64,000 bases of DNA from an uncultured Bartonella sp. GTDB lineage: Bacteria > Pseudomonadota > Alphaproteobacteria > Rhizobiales > Rhizobiaceae. Location of the stretch: the NCBI GenBank assembly GCA_946478235.1, contig CAMLBF010000003.1:1-64000 (forward strand), written 5' to 3'. The position numbers and the translations under genes were made by a program. Of the stretch, positions 38,543 through 48,016 are shown one piece after another (within the stretch, counting starts at the first letter, position 1; each line of letters starts with the position of its first letter). The notes beneath the pieces were generated by a model that saw only the letters and a program-made list of their open reading frames with translations, had not been told where the DNA came from and searched no databases.

Positions 38543-39970
38543 TCAGCGTTTTTTTGCGCGACCTGCAAATGGGTTATCAGAGGTACGCATAGACAACCGT
38601 ATTGGTACGCCTGGCATATCAAATGATTCACGCAAAGCATTAACAAGATAGCGCAAATAGGATTGCGGCATGGCATCTGGTCGCGAACAGGAAATAACAA
38701 AACCAGGTGGGCGTGTTTTAACCTGCGTGATATATTTGACCTTCAATCGCCGTCCTGACACGGCAGGTGCCGGATGACGCGCCACAACCTCGGATAACCA
38801 GCGATTGAGCTTTCCAGTTGATATGCGTCTATTCCACACACGATGAACAATTTCAACATTTTCCATCAACCGGTCTATGCCCTTGGCAAATTCACCCGAA
38901 ATGGGAACTGCTCGTAAACCACGAACCTGCGGTAAAAGTCTTTCACATTCTTCATAAAGCTCGGAAAGCTTTTCCTGCCTATTTTCAATCAAGTCCCATT
39001 TATTAAAGGCAATAACGGGAGCCCGCCCCTCGCGAATAACAAGATCAACAATTTGCAGATCCTGTTTTTCAAAAGGTATTGTGGCATCAAGAACAATAAT
39101 GACCACTTCGGCGAAGCGAATTGCCCGTAATGTATCGGCAACAGACAATTTCTCCAGCTTTTCTTGCACCCTTGCTTTTCGGCGCAAACCAGCTGTGTCG
39201 AATAATTTGATGTTACGATCGTGCCATTCCCAATCAACCGAAATCGAATCTCTGGTGATTCCGGCCTCAGGGCCGGTCAATAGGCGGTCTTGCCCCAACA
39301 TACTATTAATGAGAGTCGACTTGCCTGCATTTGGGCGCCCCACTATTGCGATTCTTAGTGGCTTTGTTGCATCATATGCTGGTTCTTCTTCATCGGGATT
39401 TTCAATATCGTCACCAATGGAGGCAGGTTCTATCTTTGCACGCTCTTCTTCTTTTGCTTGCTCAAATGCTTTTTCTTCACCAACCGCATCGACAACAGCA
39501 TCGCGTAAATCGACCAGTCCTAAACCATGTTCGGCAGAGATGGCGCATGGTTCGCCCAATCCAAGCGACCAGGCTTCATAAAATCCGGCTGTTGCTTGTT
39601 TTGATTCCGATTTATTGGCTACCAAAACAATTGGTTTTCCAGCTTTACGAACCAATGAAGCAAAGTTTAAATCACTAGAGGTCATACCGCTTTTGGCATC
39701 AAGCACAAACAGAATAAGATCGGCCTCATCAATCGCCAATTTTGTTTGTTGGCGCATACGTCCTTCAAGCGTATCACTGGCGGCCTCTTCCAAACCAGCG
39801 GTATCAATGACATCAAAGCGCAAATCATAAAGACGCGCAGCATGGCGGCGTCTGTCACGCGTGACACCAGGGGTATCGTCAACCAAAGCCAAACGCTGCC
39901 CAACCAACCGGTTGAACAGTGTAGACTTGCCGACATTTGGCCGTCCAATGATTGCGACTGTTAACCCCAT
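38543..39970 (-). CDS. der: Ribosome assembly GTPase Der
   Basis: Der (EngA) is an essential GTPase with two G domains that acts in 50S subunit maturation. The P-loops are [12 protein letters not shown] near the N-terminus and [12 protein letters not shown] near residue 214, each followed by its own DTAG and NKxD motifs. A C-terminal KH-like domain covers about 390-475. It lies 4 bp after the YfgM-like gene and is probably coupled to it, an arrangement also seen elsewhere. Confidence 0.97.
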   Translation of the reverse strand: MGLTVAIIGRPNVGKSTLFNRLVGQRLALVDDTPGVTRDRRRHAARLYDLRFDVIDTAGLEEAASDTLEGRMRQQTKLAIDEADLILFVLDAKSGMTSSDLNFASLVRKAGKPIVLVANKSESKQATAGFYEAWSLGLGEPCAISAEHGLGLVDLRDAVVDAVGEEKAFEQAKEEERAKIEPASIGDDIENPDEEEPAYDATKPLRIAIVGRPNAGKSTLINSMLGQDRLLTGPEAGITRDSISVDWEWHDRNIKLFDTAGLRRKARVQEKLEKLSVADTLRAIRFAEVVIIVLDATIPFEKQDLQIVDLVIREGRAPVIAFNKWDLIENRQEKLSELYEECERLLPQVRGLRAVPISGEFAKGIDRLMENVEIVHRVWNRRISTGKLNRWLSEVVARHPAPAVSGRRLKVKYITQVKTRPPGFVISCSRPDAMPQSYLRYLVNALRESFDMPGVPIRLSMRTSDNPFAGRAKKR

Positions 39971-39973
39971 AAT

Positions 39974-40645
39974 TTATCCTTTTGCGACAACACCTGAACC
40001 TTGCAGAAGTTCAAGCATCATACGTGCCCGTTCTGTTGACCGTATCCCGTTGAGACCTTCATCAACAATTTTTTGAAAATAATAAGCGGCATCTTGCATT
40101 TTTCCAGCCTTATAGGCCGAAAGCCCTAAAGCTTCACGCGCAGCAATGCGCATAGGCTCAACATCCGTTGCCAGATCCTTGACTCGTTTTTCAACATCGT
40201 CAAACGAACCCGTATCAACAAGAATATAAGCCGCTCTGATTTTAGCCACTTTCTTTAAAATGACAGGGGCTTTTTCGTTTGACGCGACAGCATCAAATCC
40301 AGCAACAGCCTTAGCTGCATCGCCCTGTTCCATATAGACCGAGGCCATACGCAATTGCGCTAAAATTGGATAATCGCCAAAACCCGATTTTTCGACATCG
40401 TCCAATTTTTTCAAGGCTTCATCAAAACTGCCATTTTCTGCCAAGTCGAGACCTGTCAGCATATTATCGCCAATGCTACCAGCTTTGCTCGTCTCCCAAT
40501 GGTCATAAATCTGATAAGCACAGGTTGCTAAAACAAGAAAGATAGCTGCAAGAATCGTATAGGGGCCATAACGTCCCCATAAGGCTTTGGCTTTTTCTTG
40601 CCGAAGTTCTTCATTGACTTCGCGAATAAAACTTTCATCCGACAT
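39974..40645 (-). CDS. YfgM-like TPR membrane protein
   Basis: A 223-residue protein with a short cytoplasmic start, one membrane helix at about 28-47 (ILAAIFLVLATCAYQIYD), and a periplasmic region of TPR-like helices (SFDEALKKLDDVEKSGFGDYP, QGDAAKAVAGFDAVA, GKMQDAAYYFQKIVDEG). This is the layout of YfgM, an accessory subunit of the SecYEG translocon that guides exported proteins to periplasmic chaperones. Its position just upstream of der agrees with that assignment. Confidence 0.85.
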   Translation of the reverse strand: MSDESFIREVNEELRQEKAKALWGRYGPYTILAAIFLVLATCAYQIYDHWETSKAGSIGDNMLTGLDLAENGSFDEALKKLDDVEKSGFGDYPILAQLRMASVYMEQGDAAKAVAGFDAVASNEKAPVILKKVAKIRAAYILVDTGSFDDVEKRVKDLATDVEPMRIAAREALGLSAYKAGKMQDAAYYFQKIVDEGLNGIRSTERARMMLELLQGSGVVAKG

Positions 40646-40753
40646 TCGTCTGTCCTGTCACAATTGGCGTTTCTTGCGCTTTTAAGCATAAATTGATGAA
40701 GATGGTAGCCCTAACGCGAAAAAAAGGTCATAAATAGGTCACTTGACCACATT

Positions 40754-41893
40754 CTAGTTGTTTCGATCCTTTTCATCTTCTTCAACAACCTGCTCTGTCC
40801 GTTTACGTGCAGCAACTTCTGCACGGACTGCGTCCAATATCTGTTTCTTGCGGTAAGCGGTAAGGCGGCTTTTTCTTGTTTTGCTTTTATAAAAGCGCGC
40901 CAATGTATTTTCTACCATTTCGATATCCAAGACACATTCGCGCCAACTCATTGATGCTTCAGCTCTTTGTGAACGATCGGGAAACACAAATTCGTCGCCT
41001 TCTTTACTCTCACCAGCAATATGGCGGCAATTTTGTACAATTAGCCGTAAGGCGTCCACCAGCCATTCTGGTGGATTTTCACGATGTTTACGAATGGCAT
41101 TGACCATCGCTTCACAAAATAGCAATGAGGATGCATATAGCCTGATACCCGATTGGTCATAACGAGCTGATAATGAAGCAACTTCCCGAGATGATAGCCG
41201 ACCTCGCAATGTCCAACGCGCATTGTTGCGCGCCACATCTATTGCTGAAATAAGTGCAACCAAAGCTGTATGTGTGCGCCCACAACTTTTCATAGCCTTG
41301 ATAGCCGCATTTGTGTTGCGCTTTTCAAGTGCATCAGCGGCGAGTGTAAAATTGGTTGCTAGTTCCCTGAAAAAACGTTCAACAGCCAAATGCAGGGTTT
41401 TCAACTGATCGGGCGTAAAAATTATCTGGCTGAATATCAGTCCAATGGACGTCCCGACGGCAACGTCAATCACCCGTGTCCAACCTGCAACATCAGCACC
41501 TAAAGCAAAAACCATGACTGCGGAAATACCAGCTTGTGTAATGATTGCAGGCACAATGGCATAGGCTGAGGCAATAGTCATGCCGGCAAATCCCACAATA
41601 GCAATACGCACTTCGGTTGGCATTGGCGGAAGAAGCAATGTCAACTCGCCAACCACAACGCCGGTTAATACGCCAATAAGAACATATATTGCCTGCCGCC
41701 CGTGGCTAGGCAAACCAGGAGCTAAGCAGATAAGTGCCGTCATTGCAGCATAGATTGGGTGTTCGTGACCAAGGAAATGAACAGACACAAGCCACGCCAA
41801 CCCTGATGCCAAACCGGCACAAAAAGCATCTTTCCAGCTTGCCCTGACCTGATTAATGGCCTGTTTTATCTTGAGCTTAAAATTAATATTCAT
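40754..41893 (-). CDS. FUSC-family membrane protein
   Basis: A protein of about 379 residues with six membrane helices in the first 160 residues (fusaric-acid-resistance/aromatic-acid-exporter-like half) and a cytoplasmic C-terminal part of about 220 residues that is highly charged and helical. Family members are efflux components or envelope proteins of uncertain substrate. The ATG at 41893 overlaps the stop of the upstream transporter gene (ATGA), so translation is coupled; a GTG at 41911 is an alternative. The coupling suggests the two membrane proteins act together. Confidence 0.8.
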   Translation of the reverse strand: MNINFKLKIKQAINQVRASWKDAFCAGLASGLAWLVSVHFLGHEHPIYAAMTALICLAPGLPSHGRQAIYVLIGVLTGVVVGELTLLLPPMPTEVRIAIVGFAGMTIASAYAIVPAIITQAGISAVMVFALGADVAGWTRVIDVAVGTSIGLIFSQIIFTPDQLKTLHLAVERFFRELATNFTLAADALEKRNTNAAIKAMKSCGRTHTALVALISAIDVARNNARWTLRGRLSSREVASLSARYDQSGIRLYASSLLFCEAMVNAIRKHRENPPEWLVDALRLIVQNCRHIAGESKEGDEFVFPDRSQRAEASMSWRECVLDIEMVENTLARFYKSKTRKSRLTAYRKKQILDAVRAEVAARKRTEQVVEEDEKDRNN

Positions 41894-43662
41894 TGAAGAG
41901 GCCATACCCACATAAGCATAGGAACCGAAACAACAGCAATTAATATACTAAGGGGTGCCCCGACCCTAGGATAATCGCTAAAATGATAGCCCCCCGGCGC
42001 CATAACCAACATATTGCATTGATGCCCTATCGGTGTCAAAAAATCTGAGCCTGCACCAATTGCCACAGCCATTAAAAAAGCTTCAGGTTTATAATGAAGC
42101 GATGCTGCAAAACTCGATGCGATAGGTGCCATGACCATAACTGTTGCCGCATTATTAAGAAATGGCGTAACAAACATTGCTGCAATAAGTATGACGGCAA
42201 GCGCACCATAAGGTGGTAAGTTTGCAGCAAAGACACTCAACCAATGACCAATTAAATCGGTGCAGCCTGTTTTTTCCAATGCCTCACTCACAGGAATAAG
42301 CGCCGCCAGCATCACCAATATTTGCCCATCAAGAGCCTTATAGACATCACGGCCTGGAATAACGCGAAATACGACCATTGCCACGGCAGCGGCAAAAAAA
42401 GCCAATGCAACAGGTACCATTTGTGTTGCCGTTGCAACAACTGCTGTTATTAATATTACCAAAGGCACCAAACCACGGCGCAAACTACCAAATAAAATAT
42501 TGCGCTTAGCCAAGGGCAAACACTTAAGTTCCTGTAATAGATGGGGAATAACATCATCCCTGCCCTGCAACACAATAACATCGCCCAAGCGGAAAACGAT
42601 ATCGCCCAAACGTTGTCTTACGCGTTCTTGCTGGCGGCTTAGTGCCAATAAATTGACATCATAACGGTCAAACAGAGAGAGTCGTTTGGCGCTAATTCCA
42701 ATGAGCGGTGAATTGTCTGTGATAACAGCTTCAACGACATCAATCTGACCGGATTTATCACTAGACAACACATTCCGTTTCGTCGCTATCTCCAATCGCG
42801 CCGAGTTGATAACGGAATCCAGTGCCTCATGTGGTCCTTCAAGAACGACAACATCACCTTCATCCAGAATAAAATCTGGCAATGGCGAGATTAGTTTTTT
42901 GTTACGGATAATTTGTAAGACCATTGCTTCACCAGCAGAAGGTTTTACAAGGTCGGATATATATTTGCCGACAATTGGTGAATTTGCACCGACTGTTGCT
43001 TCCGAAATATAATCCCTAATGGCAAGACTATCGCTATTCATACCGGCTTTGCGTGCGCGTACCGGCACAAGCCATGAAAAAAATACCAGATAGAGAACAC
43101 CTGCTGCCGCAACGGTTGCGCCCACTGGTGTAAAATCAAACATGGTGAAAGATGTTCCCACCAATCTTTCACGCATTGCCGAAACCACAACATTGGGCGA
43201 TGTGCCAATTTGTGTCATCAAGCCACCAAGCAATGCCCCGAAAGACATGGGCATGAGGAACACTGATGGTGATACGTTGGAACGGCGTGCAAACTGGAAT
43301 GCAATAGGCAACATGATGGCCAAAGCACCGATATTTTTAACAAAGGCTGAAAGAATAGTAACCGTTATCACCAAAAAACATAGCTGTAACCGGACAGATT
43401 TCACATCTGGCCAAATCCGTTGAATGATTATTTCCATCACACCGGAACGGGCGACACCAGCGCTCACAAGTAAAGCACTGCCGACGATAATCACAATATC
43501 ATCACTAAATCCAGAAAAAGCTTCCTTCGGGCTGACGATGCCAACGGCACAGGCGAGTAAAAGCGTACAAACCGCAACGACATCATAACGAAACCGATCG
43601 TAAATGAATACAACCATCATCAATATGATAATTGAAAATGCCATTATTTGATCTGTGGTCAT
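41890..43662 (-). CDS. SLC13-family permease with two TrkA-C domains
   Basis: A protein of about 590 residues of the divalent anion:sodium symporter superfamily. Two bundles of membrane helices flank a cytoplasmic middle (about 200-370) with two TrkA-C (RCK_C) modules: one ends FILDEGDVVVLEGP, the other FRLGDVIVLQGRDD. The halves carry the paired NIG/SNPxx-like segments (QIGTSPNVVVSAM and NNAATVMVMAP). Substrates of related proteins include sulfate, phosphate and dicarboxylates. The start at 43662 is a choice between that ATG and one at 43683. Confidence 0.88.
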   Translation of the reverse strand: MTTDQIMAFSIIILMMVVFIYDRFRYDVVAVCTLLLACAVGIVSPKEAFSGFSDDIVIIVGSALLVSAGVARSGVMEIIIQRIWPDVKSVRLQLCFLVITVTILSAFVKNIGALAIMLPIAFQFARRSNVSPSVFLMPMSFGALLGGLMTQIGTSPNVVVSAMRERLVGTSFTMFDFTPVGATVAAAGVLYLVFFSWLVPVRARKAGMNSDSLAIRDYISEATVGANSPIVGKYISDLVKPSAGEAMVLQIIRNKKLISPLPDFILDEGDVVVLEGPHEALDSVINSARLEIATKRNVLSSDKSGQIDVVEAVITDNSPLIGISAKRLSLFDRYDVNLLALSRQQERVRQRLGDIVFRLGDVIVLQGRDDVIPHLLQELKCLPLAKRNILFGSLRRGLVPLVILITAVVATATQMVPVALAFFAAAVAMVVFRVIPGRDVYKALDGQILVMLAALIPVSEALEKTGCTDLIGHWLSVFAANLPPYGALAVILIAAMFVTPFLNNAATVMVMAPIASSFAASLHYKPEAFLMAVAIGAGSDFLTPIGHQCNMLVMAPGGYHFSDYPRVGAPLSILIAVVSVPMLMWVWPLQ

Positions 43663-43742
43663 AGTGACGTGATCCCTACCCATTTTAGCGCGTTTTCAGC
43701 CGCATTGTTCCCGTAAGCCGTATCATGCTTTTTCTTTTTATT

Positions 43743-45167
43743 TTATCCTTTCACACGCCCTGCGACAAGATCTCCTGCATCACGATGAAGCCGTAAAAGA
43801 CCCCACAAAGGCGTGATACTAACGCCTGCCACGATAAACAATGCAATTTGAAATGGTAAAACAGATGCATTCAGTGACAAATTTGTGACAGCAGAACCAA
43901 GACGCAAGCATATTGCGCCCAGTGCTATTCCAAGCCCTATCCCTAATTGAAAAATTGTTGAAAACAATGTGTTGGCGCCATTCATACGGTCTGCCTCGAT
44001 ATCCGCAAAAGCAATGGCATTGAGTGCTGTAAACTGGATTGAACGAAACACACCACTAAGCGTCAAGATACCAATCATCAGCCATAACGGCATTTGGTTT
44101 GAAAATGTGCCATAGAGGCCCAAAAACAAAGCATTTAAAATGCAATTCCATATCAATGTGCGACGAAAACCAAGTATACGCATCAAAGGGGTCGTAAAGG
44201 GTTTAATCGCCAAATTTCCAATAAATATTGGCATGAGTAACAACCCTGCTTGTGTCGGCGTAAAGCCCAAAGCTAATTGTGCCATTAACGGAAGAATAAA
44301 AACGACGGCATTTGCCGTCATGCGAAATGCTGTGCCGCCATAAATGGAAACGGCAAATGTTTTATGGGCGAGTGCATCCAATGAAACGAGTGGTGTTTCG
44401 TTATGTTTCAAGTGCAAAACACTTAAAACCAGCGCAATAGAACCGACTGAAAAACAGCCTATCACCAGCCACGACACACCGTCGATATTACCAATCTCTT
44501 CGGCTGCAAACAACATTGTTGCCAGCCCTAACCCCGTCAATAAAAAGCCAACAATATCAAAACTTCTCACTGTTTTTAGCTGCTCATCGGGAAAAATTTT
44601 CAAACTCAAAATGAGGATTGCAAGGCCTATTGGTATATTGAGGTAAAAAATAAGGCTCCAATGGAAGTATTGCGCAATCAGCCCGCCAATGGGGGGCCCC
44701 AATACCGGTGCAACCAAACCAGGCCACGTCAAAAGCGCAATCGCTTGTACCAATTTTTCCTTTGGTGTCTGCCGCAACACGACAAGCCGGCCTACCGGCA
44801 CCATCATGGCGCCGCCAATTCCTTGCAAAATTCTTGCCGCGACAAACATTGCAAGATTTGTAGAAAGACCGCACAAACAAGATGCAATAGTAAATAACAA
44901 TACCGCCAAGGAGAACATGAGGCGCGAACCAAAACGGTCTGTTAACCAGCCACTTGCCGGAATAAATACACCAAGCGTTAGCATATAGGCACTCATACCT
45001 ATATTGATGTTGACGGGGTCTGTATGAAAAGTAACCCCCATCTGCGGAAGTGCTGTTGTAATGACGGTTGCATCGAGATTTTCCATGAAAAATGCTGCAG
45101 CAACCAACATTGTAATCCACTGAGCTGTGGACTTTTTCTGGTCAAGGCTTGTGTTTAATATTGGCAT
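43743..45167 (-). CDS. MFS drug exporter (DHA2, EmrB/QacA type)
   Basis: A 14-helix major facilitator of 474 residues. It shows the DHA2 hallmarks: LDATVITTALPQMG in helix 1, GWLTDRFGSRLMF (motif A, loop 2-3) and the LGPPIGGLIAQYFHW motif C in helix 5 of antiporters. It should export hydrophobic drugs or bile-like compounds in exchange for protons. There is no partner membrane-fusion gene nearby. The ATG at 45167 is chosen; the TTG-started extension to 45182 is weaker. Confidence 0.88.
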   Translation of the reverse strand: MPILNTSLDQKKSTAQWITMLVAAAFFMENLDATVITTALPQMGVTFHTDPVNINIGMSAYMLTLGVFIPASGWLTDRFGSRLMFSLAVLLFTIASCLCGLSTNLAMFVAARILQGIGGAMMVPVGRLVVLRQTPKEKLVQAIALLTWPGLVAPVLGPPIGGLIAQYFHWSLIFYLNIPIGLAILILSLKIFPDEQLKTVRSFDIVGFLLTGLGLATMLFAAEEIGNIDGVSWLVIGCFSVGSIALVLSVLHLKHNETPLVSLDALAHKTFAVSIYGGTAFRMTANAVVFILPLMAQLALGFTPTQAGLLLMPIFIGNLAIKPFTTPLMRILGFRRTLIWNCILNALFLGLYGTFSNQMPLWLMIGILTLSGVFRSIQFTALNAIAFADIEADRMNGANTLFSTIFQLGIGLGIALGAICLRLGSAVTNLSLNASVLPFQIALFIVAGVSITPLWGLLRLHRDAGDLVAGRVKG

Positions 45168-45922
45168 CGTTTCATCAAACAACTATTACGAAACAAAAGC
45201 TGCTTGAAAAACATCCGGAAACAGCCCTGTTATATGGCAAACAAATTGCATAGGAAGATTGTTCTATCATATTAAAATTTAATTTTTTTTGTAAAGGGCT
45301 TGTCTATTCTAAACGCTAAATTTTGCCAAATTTTATAAAATTGTGGCTCTTTTAAATACCCCTGCCACATATGTCATGTGCCGTTTTACAGCTGTTTCGA
45401 TTGAACAAAAACACATCAGGCAGGTTTTTACGATATGAACGATTTTGAGCATTATTTACTAATTCAACAAACTTATTAATCCAAGAATTTAGCCAATTAA
45501 TTCAACAGTCTGATTAAGCATGTAAAGTCTGACTAAGCATGTAAACAATCCAATCACAAAACCTGGTAAGCCACAAAGGATTATCTTTGATTAGCAATAA
45601 ATTCGGTTGTCAAAAATATTGAAGAATATTGGACAAATTGAAAGCTGCGATTATCTGGTTTTACTTAAGGCATTAAAAACAGAATATGATAGATTGATGC
45701 ATATTGAGAGCTTTTAAAGCACCAAACCATTAGAAAAAAATAAAATTCAGTGAATAAAAGCACTCAAACAACCAAAAATGTTATTAAAGTAGCATTTGAC
45801 AGAAAATGTGGAAGACTCCGGCTTTCACAGCATATATTATTGCTTTAGCCTTCAAAACAACATCATTTTGATACTTTTAATATAACTTTGAAAACTAACA
45901 TCACTGCATAGTAGGAAAATTT
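45168..45922. other. AT-rich spacer
   Basis: About 750 bp between divergent genes. It contains a degenerate direct repeat GTCTGAxTAAGCATGTAAA (about 45509-45546) and no convincing gene. Promoters for the drug exporter and the AsmA-like pair must lie here. Confidence 0.5.
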
Positions 45923-48001
45923 ATGAGCCAAGACACTATTGAGAAGCCCCATAAAAAATCAATATGGATCAAATCCATTATCGCTATAGTAGTTCTTGCT
46001 ATTATTGCCAGTGGTGTTGCCTTTTACTTTATATATTCGGCTGAAAGGCATGTTAAAAAGTTTTTAGCTCTCAACCACGTAAGCTATGATTCACTGGTTG
46101 TGGATAAGCATAGGAATTTCGTTGCACTTAATGCCAAGATAAAAGTTACTGAAAATGATGCAATCGATATTCAATCCATTAAAGGTGACTTATCCTTATT
46201 GGGTGAAAAGAGTAAAAATATAACCTTGGAAAATGTCCATTTCGTTGGAAATGGAAATGACATTTCTATCCCATCTATTCAGATACACGATTATGTCGGG
46301 AAAAAAGCCGTAAGCAATAAAGATACGCCTTATCTCATTGGTAATGCTGTTGCTTCAATAGGTAGAATAGAGATTCCGACCATAAATATTGATAACAAGG
46401 CGGGCGACTATAAAAATAGCTATATTTTGCATAACGTTGTTTATGAAAACATAAAAAATGCCATTATCGGCAAAGCAACAATGGATGATGCTACTTTTTC
46501 AACGAGTACAAACAACGATGATGATGATAGTGATGATCCGGTTTCTATAAAGACAGGAAAGTGGAGTTTGCAAAATGTCAATATCGACAATATTGCTAAG
46601 ATTTATGCCAGAACCCCTGATGAAAGTGAAGAAAACAATCAATCTTTGAAACTTTACGACGCATGGTCGGTCAATGATATTTTAATTATACCGTCTGACG
46701 AAGACACATCGTCTGAAAAAGTAACGATTAAAAAAATATCCGGCGATAAAATTTCCATGAAGTTTTTGCCGCTTCCATTGAGAAACTTCATGGATACGCT
46801 TCATCGTGACTATGATAACGAAACTACAATGAATGTTTTTTCATCATTTGTGATGAAAAATGGTGCCGCTTTCAAATCGTCCAGCGATGATCTTTCAATC
46901 AATATAGATAGCATTGTCTTAGAAGATCAACTCAAAGATTTCAAAGCACACTTCGACAACATAACAGTGTCTGGTGATCTTTCGATCAATATGGATGGCA
47001 TTGCCTTAGAAGATGAACTTAAAGATTTCAAAGCGCACGTCAGCAACATAACATTGTCTTATGAAGGTGACATCTTAAATAAATCTATAACGGATTTTAC
47101 CTTTGAAAGTGGCAATACAGTTGGAGAATTAAAGCATTTTTCTATTTCTGGCCTTAACTACCAAAAACTTGCCTATGCCCTTACACAAAAATGGCAGCGT
47201 GTAGGGGACGATGAAACCTCAATGGAAGATACCGATTATGGTGACTCGATACTACAATTCAAAACCATTCATCTGGATGGTTTAAAGGTAAATTCCTCAG
47301 ATGAGGAAGATATGTGGATTTCCCTCGATAATATAGATGTCAATGCAGATTTCACCTCTGGCATCATTCCAAAAAACTTACATATTGACATGCAAGGTCT
47401 TACTATACCTGCCGATGATACATTCCCAAACACTCAGCTTGGCAAAAAGTCACGGTATTTGTCCTTGAAAGAACTTGGCTATCAAGTACTGAAATCAAAT
47501 TTCAAATACGATTCAGTATGGAATAGTGATGATAAATCTCTAAAGATCGATCTAGCCTATAGTATTGACGACATGGGCCAATTTTCATGTCAAAGCACAT
47601 TGTTAAATGTCAATGAAACCATATTTTCTGCTAATAAGTTGAAACTTATTGCGGCACCTCTTATCGGGGTCGCAATAAAATCGTTGGATACCTCGATCAA
47701 TCTTGACGGCTATTTAAAAAAATACGAAAAATATGACACAGCGAATGGTGGAAAATTTAAAGAAGAGCGACACAAAATCGCCACGCAAGCATCTCCTCTC
47801 ATAACATCCCTATTAGGTGATGCAAAATCAGCAAAAATTGGTGGAGTAATGCATAATTATATTGAAAACGGTGGCACTTTAAATATTCACCAAAAAGCTA
47901 AATCTGCAGATGGAATCGGTTTTGTGGATTTTATCATCGCTGAAAATGATCCGCTTTCATTATTGAATAAAATCGATATAACGGCTGACGTACAACAATA
48001 A
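45923..48001 (+). CDS. AsmA-like envelope protein, first of a tandem pair
   Basis: A 692-residue protein with one N-terminal membrane helix (about 14-36) and a long periplasmic part rich in short beta strands and polar residues, the pattern of AsmA/TamB-like bridge proteins. No family motif was identified, so this is a structural guess. It is the less conserved member of the pair: Asp/Ser/Asn-rich, with a poly-Asp run near residue 198, and a 29-residue segment repeated in tandem (bases 46889-46975 and 46976-47062). Its last 40 residues resemble those of the next gene. The spacing to it is 15 bp. Confidence 0.6.
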   Translation: MSQDTIEKPHKKSIWIKSIIAIVVLAIIASGVAFYFIYSAERHVKKFLALNHVSYDSLVVDKHRNFVALNAKIKVTENDAIDIQSIKGDLSLLGEKSKNITLENVHFVGNGNDISIPSIQIHDYVGKKAVSNKDTPYLIGNAVASIGRIEIPTINIDNKAGDYKNSYILHNVVYENIKNAIIGKATMDDATFSTSTNNDDDDSDDPVSIKTGKWSLQNVNIDNIAKIYARTPDESEENNQSLKLYDAWSVNDILIIPSDEDTSSEKVTIKKISGDKISMKFLPLPLRNFMDTLHRDYDNETTMNVFSSFVMKNGAAFKSSSDDLSINIDSIVLEDQLKDFKAHFDNITVSGDLSINMDGIALEDELKDFKAHVSNITLSYEGDILNKSITDFTFESGNTVGELKHFSISGLNYQKLAYALTQKWQRVGDDETSMEDTDYGDSILQFKTIHLDGLKVNSSDEEDMWISLDNIDVNADFTSGIIPKNLHIDMQGLTIPADDTFPNTQLGKKSRYLSLKELGYQVLKSNFKYDSVWNSDDKSLKIDLAYSIDDMGQFSCQSTLLNVNETIFSANKLKLIAAPLIGVAIKSLDTSINLDGYLKKYEKYDTANGGKFKEERHKIATQASPLITSLLGDAKSAKIGGVMHNYIENGGTLNIHQKAKSADGIGFVDFIIAENDPLSLLNKIDITADVQQ
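46889..47062 (+). repeat. 87-bp in-frame tandem duplication
   Basis: The units 46889-46975 and 46976-47062 encode DLSINIDSIVLEDQLKDF... and DLSINMDGIALEDELKDF..., the same 29 residues with about seven substitutions. It lies within the AsmA-like gene. Confidence 0.9.
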
Positions 48002-48016
48002 GACTGGGTAAATACA